A stretch of 64,000 nucleotides of DNA from Palsa-504 sp963847965 (GTDB lineage: Bacteria; Actinomycetota; Actinomycetes; Streptosporangiales; Streptosporangiaceae), in NCBI GenBank assembly GCA_963847965.1, contig CAWKCG010000001.1, forward strand, positions 381,613-445,612, read 5' to 3'. Within the stretch, counting starts at the first letter, position 1. The number at the start of each line of letters is the position of its first letter. Positions 35,191-44,589 of the stretch are shown here, piece by piece. The translations under genes and the position numbers were made by a program. The notes beneath the pieces are model-generated. The model saw only the letters and a list, made by a program, of their open reading frames with translations, was not told where the DNA came from and ran no database searches.

Positions 35191-36702
35191 TCAGCTCGCC
35201 GGCTCGGGCGTGCTGGCGGCTGGCTCGGGCGTGCTGGCGGCTGGCTCAAGCGGGAAGATCGTGCCCGCGTTCATCACGCCGTTGGGGTCGAACGCGTGCT
35301 TGAGGGTCGAGAGCAGGTAGTAGGCGCTGCCGTGCTCCTGCTTCACCCAGGGCGCGCGGTACTTGCCGATCCCGTGGTGGTGCACCATCGACCCGCCCAG
35401 CCGCAGGGCTTCCTCGACGATGATCGCGTTCAGCGGCTTGTGGTAGACCTCGATCTCCTCGCGCGGGCTTGAGTTGATCACGTAGTCGTAGACGAAGTAG
35501 AGGTTCGTCCCGGTCTGGTAGCTGTGCGAGGAGTGCGCGCCGAGCATGGTCAGGTCACCGGCTCGCGGGAACTCGCTCCGGACCCGGCTCATGACGGCGT
35601 CGAACAGGTCGCCGACCCGTGACCAGTCGACCGATACCTCGGTGGTGTAGCCGAGACGGGCGTGCTCGAGCATGTCGGCCTGCTCGGCGTCGATCTTGTC
35701 CTGGCCCCAGTTGAGGTTGTCGAACCAGCGCTGGATCCGGCCTGCGTCGACGCGCTCGTGCGGGCGTCCGGAGAACAGTTCCCCGATCGCCTCCGCCGTG
35801 GCGTCGGCGAGGTGCTTAGGGCCCTCGGCGACGAGCACCACCACATTCTTCCCCCGGTAGAAGTCGGCGAAGTGCTGCCTGGCGTCCTCGGGCGAGTAGA
35901 CGCGGCAGACCGAGGGGCGGTAACCCGCGGTGATCAGCTCGCGGACGGCGTCGATGCCTTCGGCGAACTCATCGACCAGGAAGCCGAAGTACCGGTTGTT
36001 CTCGGGCTGGTAGCGGAAGAGCTTGACCGTGACTTCGGTGATGAAGCACAGCGCGCCCTCGCTGCCGATGACGATATGGCGGATGTCCGGACCAGCGGCC
36101 CGGCGCGGCACGTTCTTGATGCGGGTGACCTGCCCCCCGGGGAAGACGGCCTCCAGGCCGACAACCAGGTCCTCGATGCCGCCGTACAGGGTGGAGAACT
36201 GGCCGATCGATCGCGTCGCCACCAGGCCGCCCATCTGGGCGAGCGGCTTGGACTGGGGGGAATGCCCGGTGGTCAGGCCCTGGGCCCGCACGGTGTCCTC
36301 CAGGCGCTGCAGGCCGACGCCGCACTGCGCCGTGGCCATCATGTCGACGGGGTCGATCGACACGATGGCGTTCATCCGCGAGCCGTCGACCACGAGGCTG
36401 TCCTCGACCACCGTTTCCAGGCCGCCCTCGGTGGCGGTCCGTCCGGTGCGGGGCACGACGTTGACGAGGTTGTCCTGGGCGAAGCGCAGGACGGCCGCCA
36501 CCTCTTCGGCCGACCCGGGGTAGACGATCGCCGCCGGGAACGGCCCGTCGTAGATGCCGTGCACGGCGGTGTACTTCTTGAACCGGTCGACGCTGGCCGC
36601 CTTCAGCTGGTCCTCACCGGTCACGACGGCATTGGGGCCCAGCAGTCCGGTCATCGCCTCGACGATCAACTGGCGGTTCAGCGGGGATCGGGATGGGGCC
36701 AT
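35191..36702 (-). CDS. FAD-linked oxidase (GlcD/alkyl-DHAP-synthase-like)
   Basis: 503 aa. The PCMH-type FAD-binding domain covers about residues 50-230, with FPAAIVYPGSAEEVAAVLRFA, VVPRTGRTATEGGLE and GLTTGHSPQSKPLAQMGG; VIGSEGALCFITEV closes it. The C-terminal catalytic half contains LGAHSSHSYQTGTNLYF and VHHHGIGKYRAPW. Family members oxidise alpha-hydroxy acids or, in ADPS, exchange acyl groups on dihydroxyacetone phosphate. Neighbouring SDR and sugar-kinase genes suggest a role in sugar or polyol breakdown. The C-terminus has a 7-residue tandem repeat encoded by a 21-bp duplication (35202-35243). Confidence 0.88.
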   Translation of the reverse strand: MAPSRSPLNRQLIVEAMTGLLGPNAVVTGEDQLKAASVDRFKKYTAVHGIYDGPFPAAIVYPGSAEEVAAVLRFAQDNLVNVVPRTGRTATEGGLETVVEDSLVVDGSRMNAIVSIDPVDMMATAQCGVGLQRLEDTVRAQGLTTGHSPQSKPLAQMGGLVATRSIGQFSTLYGGIEDLVVGLEAVFPGGQVTRIKNVPRRAAGPDIRHIVIGSEGALCFITEVTVKLFRYQPENNRYFGFLVDEFAEGIDAVRELITAGYRPSVCRVYSPEDARQHFADFYRGKNVVVLVAEGPKHLADATAEAIGELFSGRPHERVDAGRIQRWFDNLNWGQDKIDAEQADMLEHARLGYTTEVSVDWSRVGDLFDAVMSRVRSEFPRAGDLTMLGAHSSHSYQTGTNLYFVYDYVINSSPREEIEVYHKPLNAIIVEEALRLGGSMVHHHGIGKYRAPWVKQEHGSAYYLLSTLKHAFDPNGVMNAGTIFPLEPAASTPEPAASTPEPAS

Positions 36703-36738
36703 GGTCGGTTCTGCCCTCTCTCGGCGGACTCAGCGGAC

Positions 36739-37515
36739 TCAGCGGACGAGGTACCCGCCGTCGACGACCAGGACGTGGCCGTTGACGTAGTCTGCGGCCC
36801 GGCTGGCCAGGAAGACGACGGCCCCCATCAGGTCGGCGACCTCACCCCAGCGGCCCGCGGGGATGTGCTCGACGATACGGCGGTCAGCGGCGGGATCGGC
36901 CCGGGTCGCTTCGGTGATCGCGGTCTTGAAGTATCCCGGGGCGATGGCATTGACCTGGATGTTATGGGTCGCCAGCTCGTCGCAGTAGGCCTTGGTGAAG
37001 CCTACGAGTCCGGCCTTGGTCGCGGCGTAGGCGGGTGAGCGCTGGCCGCCGAGGAAGGAGAACAGCGAGGCGATATTGATGATCTTGCCTGATCGCTGCT
37101 CGATCATGAACTTGCTGGCCTCGTAGGCGAATTCGAAGGCCGCGGTCAGGTTGACCGAGACCATGGGGTCCCACTGGTCGCGGCCGAACTCCTCCACGCC
37201 GGCCAGCAGGGCGATGCCGGCGCAGTTGACCAAGATGTCGACCGAGCCGAGCGTCTCGACGCAGCGGCGGACGAGGGCCGCCGGGACGCCTGGCTGCGTG
37301 ATGTCGGCCGCCACGAACTCCATCCGGCGCCCGGCGCCCTCGATGAGACGGCGGGTGGTCCCGTCGTCCTCGGCCAGGCCGACCGCGAACACGTCGGCGC
37401 CGGCCTGGGCCAGGGCGAGGGAGAAGGCCCGGCCCAGGCCGGTGTTGCCGCCGGTGATGAGGGCGTTCCGCCCGGCGAGGGAGAACAGATCGAGGCTGAA
37501 GTCGGCGATGTCCAT
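36739..37515 (-). CDS. Short-chain dehydrogenase/reductase (KduD-like)
   Basis: 258 aa. Classical SDR motifs: TGGNTGLG cofactor loop (about residue 21), NCAG (about 97), catalytic Ser in NIASLFSF (about 148), YAATK (about 161) and a C-terminal VVDGGYLVR. The sequence resembles 2-deoxy-D-gluconate 3-dehydrogenases and other sugar-acid or polyol dehydrogenases. It is first in a leftward operon with the FAD oxidase (36 bp) and the FGGY kinase, so the set probably oxidises a sugar alcohol and then phosphorylates the ketose. No transporter or regulator is adjacent. Confidence 0.93.
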   Translation of the reverse strand: MDIADFSLDLFSLAGRNALITGGNTGLGRAFSLALAQAGADVFAVGLAEDDGTTRRLIEGAGRRMEFVAADITQPGVPAALVRRCVETLGSVDILVNCAGIALLAGVEEFGRDQWDPMVSVNLTAAFEFAYEASKFMIEQRSGKIINIASLFSFLGGQRSPAYAATKAGLVGFTKAYCDELATHNIQVNAIAPGYFKTAITEATRADPAADRRIVEHIPAGRWGEVADLMGAVVFLASRAADYVNGHVLVVDGGYLVR

Positions 37516-37650
37516 GGGTCAGCTACCGTCCGCGGCGGGAAGTGGGCTCGTTGCTGGGAAGTGGCTCGGTTGAGAGGTTAGCGGGTGGGCCTCGGGCGAA
37601 CCGGCCACCGCCTGTTCTGGACGCTTCACCCGGTGTGGTAGGCATGGGTC

Positions 37651-39513
37651 ATGCCTGAACTCATCCCACGCGACGTGCTCTTCGGCAACCCCGAACGCAT
37701 CAGCCCGCACATCTCGCCTGACGGCACCCGAATGGCCTGGATAGCGCCCCGCGAGGGGGTGCTCAACGTCTGGGTCGCGCCGATCCGGGCCGCCGACGCC
37801 CCGGAAGGTTCCGGTGTCGACTGGGACGCCGCGACGGTCGTGACCGACGACACCGACCGCGGCATCCGGGCCTACACCTGGGCCAAGGACGGCCGGCACC
37901 TGCTCTACGTGCAGGACACGGGCGGGGACGAGAACTGGCGGCTGTACGACGTCGACCTGGAGACGATGGAACGGCGCGACCTGACGCCGTTCGAGGGCAT
38001 CCAGGCGCGGCTCATCGCCACCCGCAAGAGCCACCGCGACGAGGTCCTCGTCGGGCTGAACCGGGATAACCCGCAGCTGCACGACGTCTACCGGCTGGAC
38101 CTCAAGACCGGGGAACTGGTCAAGGAGATCGAGAACCCCGGGTACGCCGGCTGGCTGGCGGACGAGGACATGGTGGTCCGCGGGGCCATCGCCCCGCTGC
38201 CCGACGGCGGCTACGACCTGCTCGTCCGGGACGGCGCGGACGCCGGCTGGCGGACGCTGCTGACCATCACGGCCGATGACGCCCCGGCCAGCGACGCGCT
38301 CGCGTTCACCGGGGACGGGAAGTCGATGATCGTCATCAGCTCGCTCGGCGTGGACACGGGGCGGCTGACCAGGGTCGACCTGGCCTCGGGCGACGGCCAG
38401 GTGCTGCTCGAAGACCCCGAGGCGGACGTCACGGGCGCCCTGCTGCACCCGGACACGCGGGAGCCGCAGATCGCCGTGGTCCTCAAGGACCGTGCCGAGT
38501 ACCACGTCCTCGACCCGGCGGTGGAGCCGGACTACCAGGCGATCCGGGCGCTTAACTCGGGGGATCCCGGATTCGCCGGGCGCGACGAGGCCGACGCGAC
38601 CTGGCTGATCGCTTTCAGCCAGGATGCCGGCCCGGTGCAGTACTTCGCCTATGACCGCGCCAGCCGGAGGGGCAACTTCCTGTTCACCAGCCGTCCCGAG
38701 CTGGCGGCCTACGAGCTCGCCCGGATGGAGCCGTTCTCCTTCACCGCCCGCGACGGGCTGACCATACACGCCTACGCGACCTTCCCTCCCGGAGGCGGCC
38801 GGTCCGGGCTGCCTACGGTGCTCAACGTCCATGGCGGGCCGCAGGCTCGCGACGCGTGGGGCTGGGACCCTGAGGCGCAGTGGCTGGCGAACCGGGGCTA
38901 CCTGTGCATCCAGGTGAACTACCGGGGCTCGACCGGGTACGGCAAGGCGTTCGTCACGGCCGGCGACCGGGAGTGGGGCGCCAAGATGCACGACGACCTG
39001 CTGGACGCGGTCGCGTACGTGGTGGCGCAGGGGTGGGCCGACCCGGCCAAGGTGGCCATCTACGGCGGTTCCTACGGCGGATACGCGGCGCTGGTCGGCG
39101 CGGCGTTCACGCCGGACGTGTTCTGCTGCGCGGTGGACGTCGTCGGCCCTTCGAACCTCCAGACGCTCCTCGAGACGATCCCGCCGTACTGGGCGCCGAT
39201 GAAGATGCAGCTATACAAGCGGGTGGGGAACCCCGAGACGGACCAGGAGTTCCTGTGGTCGCGCTCGCCGCTGTCGCGGGCCCGCGACATCCGGATCCCG
39301 CTGCTGATCGCCCAGGGCGCCAACGACCCCCGGGTCAAGCAGGCCGAATCGGAGCAGATCGTGGCCGCCCTGAAGGAGGCCGGGATCGAGTACGAGTACA
39401 TGCTGTTCCCCGACGAGGGGCACGGTTTCGCCAAGCCGCAGAACCGGCTGAAGTTCTACGCGGCGGCCGAGCGCTTCCTGGCCAGGTACCTGGGCGGCCG
39501 CTTCGAGGAGTGA
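37651..39513 (+). CDS. S9 family prolyl-oligopeptidase-type peptidase
   Basis: 620 aa. The N-terminal half (to about 360) is a WD-like beta-propeller (RISPHISPDGTRMAWIAP). The C-terminal alpha/beta hydrolase domain has the catalytic Ser in YGGSYGGYAA (about 473), Asp in GANDPRVKQ (about 558) and His in DEGHGF (about 590). GGPQARDAWGWDPEAQWLA shapes the oxyanion site. These enzymes cleave short peptides in the cytoplasm, often after Pro or acyl-amino acids. No signal peptide. It stands alone, divergent from the SDR operon. Confidence 0.94.
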   Translation: MPELIPRDVLFGNPERISPHISPDGTRMAWIAPREGVLNVWVAPIRAADAPEGSGVDWDAATVVTDDTDRGIRAYTWAKDGRHLLYVQDTGGDENWRLYDVDLETMERRDLTPFEGIQARLIATRKSHRDEVLVGLNRDNPQLHDVYRLDLKTGELVKEIENPGYAGWLADEDMVVRGAIAPLPDGGYDLLVRDGADAGWRTLLTITADDAPASDALAFTGDGKSMIVISSLGVDTGRLTRVDLASGDGQVLLEDPEADVTGALLHPDTREPQIAVVLKDRAEYHVLDPAVEPDYQAIRALNSGDPGFAGRDEADATWLIAFSQDAGPVQYFAYDRASRRGNFLFTSRPELAAYELARMEPFSFTARDGLTIHAYATFPPGGGRSGLPTVLNVHGGPQARDAWGWDPEAQWLANRGYLCIQVNYRGSTGYGKAFVTAGDREWGAKMHDDLLDAVAYVVAQGWADPAKVAIYGGSYGGYAALVGAAFTPDVFCCAVDVVGPSNLQTLLETIPPYWAPMKMQLYKRVGNPETDQEFLWSRSPLSRARDIRIPLLIAQGANDPRVKQAESEQIVAALKEAGIEYEYMLFPDEGHGFAKPQNRLKFYAAAERFLARYLGGRFEE

Positions 39514-39563
39514 GCGCACCGGACCGCAGGATTAAGCGGGCCGTAACGCGGTACCAGGCAGGC

Positions 39564-40379
39564 ATGGACCGCATTAGGCGCGGCATATCGGGCATCGTTA
39601 CTCCCAGCCCGGATACCGTTACTCCCCGCTGCAGACTGGCGCCGACCGCCCTGCTCTGCGCGGTCACGATGCTCGCCGGGATGGCCCTGAGCGGGTGCCA
39701 GGTGAGTTCGGCCAGCACCTCGGCGCCTGGAGGGTCGGCAGGGACCGTCACCGCCAGCGCCGCCGTGTCGATCCCTGGCACGCACCGGTCGAGCGCCACG
39801 TACACGATCTCGTCGCCGGTCAGCGCGCTCGTGGTCACAAGCCAGGTGGGCAACGTCACGGTGACGGGCGGCAGCGGGTCGACCGCGACCGTCACCGAGC
39901 ACAGCACCTACTCCAGCAAGCCGCCGGTGACCATGCGCACGGTCAGCGGCGGGACGCTCAGCGTCGGCTACGCCTGCCCGACCGAGCTCGTGTGTACGGT
40001 CTCCTATGACATCCAGGTGCCGCGCGCCGCGGCGGTCCAGGTGACGGCCGATGCGGGCAAGATCGTGCTGTCCGCCCTGGCCGGACGGCTGACCGCCAAG
40101 GCCGTCGCCGGGCTCATCACGGCCACCGGCCTGACCGGCGCGTCCGTCAGCCTGACCACCGACGTGGGCGCCATCACCGCCGACTTCGCCGCCGCGCCCG
40201 CCTCCATCCGGGCCGTGACCCGGGTCGGCGCCATCACCCTGCGGGTGCCGACGACAGGGACCTACACGGTGAACGCGAACGCCAGCGTCGGCCGGGCCAC
40301 CGTCCGCATCCCGCAGGCTCCCTCGGCCCCGCACACCATCACCGCCACGACCGACGTCGGCACCATCCTGGTCGCCTAA
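39564..40379 (+). CDS. Lipoprotein with DUF4097-like beta-repeat domain
   Basis: 271 aa with ATG 39564; the same frame extends upstream as antisense-free shadow of the peptidase and was not used. A signal peptide ends in the lipobox ALSGC, so the protein is lipid-anchored outside. After a Ser/Thr/Gly linker, repeated short beta-strands with alternating Val/Thr (SQVGNVTVTGG, TDVGAITADF, TRVGAITLRV, ASVGRATVRI, TDVGTILVA) form a right-handed beta-helix pattern of DUF4097-type proteins. Two Cys (CPTELVC) may pair. Function unknown; 50 bp after the peptidase gene. Confidence 0.82.
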   Translation: MDRIRRGISGIVTPSPDTVTPRCRLAPTALLCAVTMLAGMALSGCQVSSASTSAPGGSAGTVTASAAVSIPGTHRSSATYTISSPVSALVVTSQVGNVTVTGGSGSTATVTEHSTYSSKPPVTMRTVSGGTLSVGYACPTELVCTVSYDIQVPRAAAVQVTADAGKIVLSALAGRLTAKAVAGLITATGLTGASVSLTTDVGAITADFAAAPASIRAVTRVGAITLRVPTTGTYTVNANASVGRATVRIPQAPSAPHTITATTDVGTILVA

Positions 40380-40441
40380 CGCCGGGATCGGCGGGCTGGC
40401 GTCCAGCTAGGGCGCCGCGGGGTCAGAGCGCGGTCGAAGCG

Positions 40442-41815
40442 TCAGAGTATGGGCAGGTAGCGGTCCAGCTCGTACTCGGTGACCTGGCGGCGGTACTCCT
40501 GCCACTCCTCGCGCTTGTTGCGGAGGAAGAAGTCGAAGACGTGCTCACCCAGGGTTTCCGCGACCAGCTCGCTGTCCTGCATTACCCTGATGGCCTGGTC
40601 CAGGTCCTGCGGCAGGGGCCGGATGCCGAGCGCGCGGCGTTCGGCCGAGGTGAGCGCCCACACGTCATCCTCGGCCCCCGGCGGCAGCTCGTAGTCGCCC
40701 TCGATGCCCTTCAGGCCGGCCGCCAGGATCACGGCGAACGCCAGGTAGGGATTGCAGGCGGCGTCCAGCGACCGGAATTCCACGCGGGTGGAGTTGCCCT
40801 TCTGCGGCTTGTACATGGGCACGCGGATCAGGGCCGAGCGGTTGTTGTGACCCCAGCAGACGTACGCGGGCGCCTCGCCGCCCGCGCCCGCCGTGCGTTC
40901 GGCCGCGCCCCACAGCCGCTTGTAGGAATTCACCCACTGGTTGCAGACCGCGGTGATCTCCGCCGCGTGCTGCAGCAGCCCGGCGATGAAGGCCCGGGCG
41001 GTCTTGGACAGCTGGAACTCGGCGCCCGCCTCGTAGAACGCGTTCTTGTCGCCCTCGAACAACGACACGTGGGTGTGCATCCCGGAGCCGGGGTGATCGG
41101 TGAACGGCTTCGGCATGAACGTCGCGTACACACCCTGCTCGATCGCCACCTCCTTCATCACCAGCCGGAACGACATGATGTTGTCCGCGGTGGTCAGCGC
41201 GTCGGCGTAGCGCAGGTCGATCTCCTGCTGCCCGGGCGCGCCCTCGTGGTGGCTGTACTCCACGGAGACGCCCATCGACTCCAGCATGGTGATCGCGCTG
41301 CGGCGGAAATCGTGCGCGATGCTGTGCGGGGTGTGATCGTAGTAGCCGCCTGCGTCGATCGGCCGCGGCTTGCCGCCCGGCTCAGGGCGCTCGCGCAGCA
41401 GGAAGAACTCGATCTCCGGGTGCGCGTAGAACGTGAAGCCGAGCTCGGAGGCGCGGCCGAGGTTCCGCTTGAGCACCCAGCGCGGGTCCGCGTGCGACGG
41501 CGACCCGTCGGGCATCGAGATGTCGCAGAACATCCGGGCCACGCCCGGGTACTCACCGCGCCACGGCAGCAGCTGGAACGTCGCCGGGTCCGGGCGCAGG
41601 ATCATGTCCGCCTCGTAGATCCGGGCGAAGCCCTCGATCGCGGAGCCGTCGAAGCCGATCCCGTCGGCGAAGGCGCCCTCCAGCTCGGCGGGGGCGACCG
41701 CCACCGATTTCAGCGTGCCGAGGACGTCGGTGAACCAGAGCCGGACGAACCTGATGTCCCGCTCCTCCAGCGTGCGCAGCACGAACTCTTCCTGCCTGTC
41801 CACGGCAATCACCAT
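40442..41815 (-). CDS. glnA2: Glutamine synthetase-type ligase, GlnA2-like
   Basis: 457 aa with ATG 41815. The beta-Grasp N-domain is followed by the catalytic barrel; hallmark stretches include FDGSAIEGFARI (flexible Asp loop), FYAHPEIEFFLL (metal Glu), HHEGAPGQQEIDLRYADAL, KPFTDHPGSGMHTHVSLF (His metal ligand) and NRSALIRVP. The adenylylation-type Tyr loop of GSI-beta is not obvious, which fits the short GSI-alpha-like GlnA2 group. In Streptomyces and Mycobacterium a glnA2 lies near glnE; the Streptomyces protein has been linked to gamma-glutamylpolyamine synthesis. Thus the substrate may be a polyamine rather than ammonia. Divergent from nadE, 40 bp apart. Confidence 0.9.
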   Translation of the reverse strand: MVIAVDRQEEFVLRTLEERDIRFVRLWFTDVLGTLKSVAVAPAELEGAFADGIGFDGSAIEGFARIYEADMILRPDPATFQLLPWRGEYPGVARMFCDISMPDGSPSHADPRWVLKRNLGRASELGFTFYAHPEIEFFLLRERPEPGGKPRPIDAGGYYDHTPHSIAHDFRRSAITMLESMGVSVEYSHHEGAPGQQEIDLRYADALTTADNIMSFRLVMKEVAIEQGVYATFMPKPFTDHPGSGMHTHVSLFEGDKNAFYEAGAEFQLSKTARAFIAGLLQHAAEITAVCNQWVNSYKRLWGAAERTAGAGGEAPAYVCWGHNNRSALIRVPMYKPQKGNSTRVEFRSLDAACNPYLAFAVILAAGLKGIEGDYELPPGAEDDVWALTSAERRALGIRPLPQDLDQAIRVMQDSELVAETLGEHVFDFFLRNKREEWQEYRRQVTEYELDRYLPIL

Positions 41816-41855
41816 AGCTTCCCGGTGTTTCCGCGCTGTTACATAGGCTGGAGGT

Positions 41856-43670
41856 GTGACGAGGCTGAGGATCGCGCTGGCCCAGGTCGATGCCACGGTC
41901 GGGGACCTGGACGGGAATGCCGAGCTGATCGTGGAGTGGACCCGCCGGGCGGACGCGCGGGGGGCGCGGGTCGTGGTGTTCCCCGAGATGATGCTCACCG
42001 GGTACCCGGTGGAGGACCTCGCGCTGCGGGCGTCTTTCGTGGAGGCATCGATCGCGACGCTGCACGCGGTGGCGGCGCGGCTCGGGGCCGAAGGGCTCGG
42101 CGGGCTCGCGGTGGTGACCGGTTACCTGGACCGCAGGACCGACCTCGCGCCGCGGACCGGGCTGCCGGCGGGCGCGCCGCTGGACGCCGCGGCGCTGCTG
42201 TACGGCGGGCGCGTCGTCATCACCTCGGCCAAGCACCACCTGCCGAACTACGGGGTGTTCGACGAGTTCCGCTACTTCGTGCCGGGGGACACGCTGCCGG
42301 TGTTCCGGCTGCCGACCGAGGACGGCGAACATGTCGACATCGCCACCGCGATTTGCGAGGACCTGTGGCAGGACGGCGGGCCGGTGGCGGTGTGCGCGCG
42401 GGCCGGGGCCAGCCTGCTCCTGGTGCCGAACGCCTCACCCTACGAGCGAGGCAAGGACGACGTACGGCTGGACCTGGTCGTCCGGCGGGCCCGCGAGGCG
42501 AGGGCGGTGCTCGCCTACGCCAACATGATCGGCGGGCAGGACGAGCTGGTCTTCGACGGCGACTCGATCCTGGTGGCCGCGGACGGCACGCTGCTGGCCC
42601 GCGGGCCTCAGTTCGAGGAGGCGCTCGTGGTCGCCGACCTGGACCTGCCCGCGGCCGCTCCCGGGCCGCTGCCCGGTGACCAGCCGGTGGACGCTGAAGA
42701 CGGCACGACGATCACGATCCAGCGGGTGGCGCTGCCTGGGTCGAAGGACGCTCCATTCCTGGATCCGGCGGAGATCACCGAAGGGACGTTCTGGCCGCGG
42801 CTGTCGGACCCGGCCGAGGTGTACGCGGCGCTGGTGACCGGGGTCAGGGACTACGTGCGCAAGAACGGGTTCCGTTCCGTCATCCTGGCGCTGTCCGGGG
42901 GGATCGACTCGGCGCTGACCGCGACGATCGCCGCCGACGCGATAGGGCCCGGCCACGTGCACGTGGTACTGATGCCGAGCCGGTACTCCTCCGAGCACTC
43001 GGTCAGCGACGCCGAGGACCTGGTCAAGCGGCTTGGCCTGCACGCGGTGACGATCCCGATCGCCTCGATGGTCGACGCGTTCACCGACGAGCTCTCCCCC
43101 GCCGGGTTCCCGCGCGCCGGGCTGCCCGCCGAGAACCTTCAGGCCCGGGTGCGCGGAGTCGTCCTGATGGGGCTGTCCAACGCGGCCGGACACCTCGTGC
43201 TGACCACGGGCAACAAGAGCGAGATCGCGACCGGCTACTCGACGCTGTACGGCGACTCCGCGGGCGGGTTCGCCCCGATCAAGGACGTGCCCAAGACGAT
43301 GGTGTGGGAGCTGGCCCGCTGGCGGAACGCCGAGGCCGTCCGGCGCGGCGCGGTGCCCCCGATCCCGGAGAACTCGATCGCCAAGCCGCCGAGCGCCGAG
43401 CTGGCGCCGGGGCAGCTCGACACCGACTCGCTCCCGCCCTACGACGTGCTCGACATGCTGCTCGACGACTACGTGGAAAAGGACATGGGGGTCCGCGAGC
43501 TGATCGCGGCCGGGCACGACCCGGCGCTGGTCGAGCGGGTCGTCCGGCTGGTCGACGCCGCCGAGTACAAGCGGCGGCAGTACCCGCCGGGCCCGAAGAT
43601 CAGCCAGAAGAACTTCGGCCGCGACCGCCGGCTCCCGATCACCAACCGCTGGCGCGAAGCGCTCCCATAG
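41856..43670 (+). CDS. nadE: Glutamine-dependent NAD+ synthetase
   Basis: 604 aa from GTG 41856. The N-terminal nitrilase-fold glutaminase carries the catalytic triad: Glu in VVFPEMMLTGYP (about 46), Lys in SAKHHLPNYGVFDEFRYF (about 128) and Cys in TAICEDLWQ (about 167). The C-terminal adenylating domain has the PP-loop ALSGGIDSALT (about 347) and ends with KNFGRDRRLPITNRW. It makes NAD from deamido-NAD using glutamine ammonia passed through a tunnel. GGAGG stands only one base before this GTG, so initiation is tight; the protein N-terminus (LRIALAQVDATVGD) is nevertheless typical. Confidence 0.97.
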   Translation: MTRLRIALAQVDATVGDLDGNAELIVEWTRRADARGARVVVFPEMMLTGYPVEDLALRASFVEASIATLHAVAARLGAEGLGGLAVVTGYLDRRTDLAPRTGLPAGAPLDAAALLYGGRVVITSAKHHLPNYGVFDEFRYFVPGDTLPVFRLPTEDGEHVDIATAICEDLWQDGGPVAVCARAGASLLLVPNASPYERGKDDVRLDLVVRRAREARAVLAYANMIGGQDELVFDGDSILVAADGTLLARGPQFEEALVVADLDLPAAAPGPLPGDQPVDAEDGTTITIQRVALPGSKDAPFLDPAEITEGTFWPRLSDPAEVYAALVTGVRDYVRKNGFRSVILALSGGIDSALTATIAADAIGPGHVHVVLMPSRYSSEHSVSDAEDLVKRLGLHAVTIPIASMVDAFTDELSPAGFPRAGLPAENLQARVRGVVLMGLSNAAGHLVLTTGNKSEIATGYSTLYGDSAGGFAPIKDVPKTMVWELARWRNAEAVRRGAVPPIPENSIAKPPSAELAPGQLDTDSLPPYDVLDMLLDDYVEKDMGVRELIAAGHDPALVERVVRLVDAAEYKRRQYPPGPKISQKNFGRDRRLPITNRWREALP

Positions 43671-43683
43671 CTAGGGTGGCCGT

Positions 43684-44544
43684 GTGGCAGAAGAAGCGTT
43701 CGTCGCGCACACGACGGAGGGGCCGATCGCGGGGCACGTCAGGGGTTCGGGGGCGCCGCTCTTGCTCCTGCACGGCGGGCCGGCGATATCGGACTACATG
43801 GACATGCTCTACCCGGAGGCGGACGGGTGGCGCGGCGTCCGGTACCAGCAGCGGGGCCTGGTTCCCTCGGCGGTCAGCGGGCCGTTTACCGTCGAGCGCC
43901 ACGTGGCCGACGCCGTCGCGGTGCTGGACACGGTCGGCATGGGCCGGGCGGTAGTGCTCGGTCACTCATGGGGCGGCCATCTCGCGCTCCAGCTCGCGCT
44001 CGCCCGTCCCAACCGGGTAGCCGGACTCGTGATCGTGGATCCGCTCGGCGCCGTAGGGGACGGCGGGGTCGCGGAGATGGGCCAGCACCTGGTGGACCGC
44101 ATGTCGTCCGGCGCGGCCGCGCAGTTCGGTAAGGTCGCCGCCCGCCTGGCCGGACCCGGCCCCACCGACGCCGACGCCCTGGAGTCGCTGAGCCTGCTCT
44201 GGCCCAGTTACTTTGCCGATCCGGCCGCGGCGCCGCCGTTCCCGCCGCACCTGAAGACCTCGCTGGAGGCCTACAGGGAAACCTTCGCCTCGGTCAACGA
44301 GCACCTGGCGGGCGGTTTGAGCGAGAAACTGCGCGAGGTGCAGGTGCCGGCGGTATTCGTCTTGGGTGAGCGCAGTCCCATGCCGCTCAGCCAGGGCCAG
44401 CAGACCGCGGCCCTGATGCCGGAGGCCGAGGTGGAGGTCGTCCCGGGCGCCGGGCACCTGCCCTGGCACGAGCAGCCAGGCTGCGCGGCCGCGGCGCTCG
44501 CCGCGGTACGGGCCCGGGCCGCCGACCTGGATCCGGCCGGCTAG
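43684..44544 (+). CDS. Alpha/beta hydrolase, proline-iminopeptidase-like
   Basis: 286 aa. Features: oxyanion HGGPAISDY near residue 32, GVRYQQRG, nucleophile GHSWGG (about 98), and a C-terminal acid/His region with GAGHLPWHEQPG (about 260). The HGGP motif is typical of proline iminopeptidases and related hydrolases. It begins 13 bp after nadE and may be co-transcribed, but nothing links its activity to NAD synthesis. Substrate unknown. Confidence 0.87.
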   Translation: MAEEAFVAHTTEGPIAGHVRGSGAPLLLLHGGPAISDYMDMLYPEADGWRGVRYQQRGLVPSAVSGPFTVERHVADAVAVLDTVGMGRAVVLGHSWGGHLALQLALARPNRVAGLVIVDPLGAVGDGGVAEMGQHLVDRMSSGAAAQFGKVAARLAGPGPTDADALESLSLLWPSYFADPAAAPPFPPHLKTSLEAYRETFASVNEHLAGGLSEKLREVQVPAVFVLGERSPMPLSQGQQTAALMPEAEVEVVPGAGHLPWHEQPGCAAAALAAVRARAADLDPAG

Positions 44545-44589
44545 CGCCGGGGAAGGGCGCAGGGACTCAGCCGGGGAAGGGAGCGGGGT

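Noticed and set aside
38880..39563. Upstream extension of the DUF4097-like lipoprotein
   Set aside because: It lies in another frame of the S9 peptidase gene; the lipoprotein signal peptide begins soon after ATG 39564.
40541..42679. 712-codon rightward open frame
   Set aside because: Antisense of glnA2 followed by an off-frame of nadE; both true genes have complete motifs.
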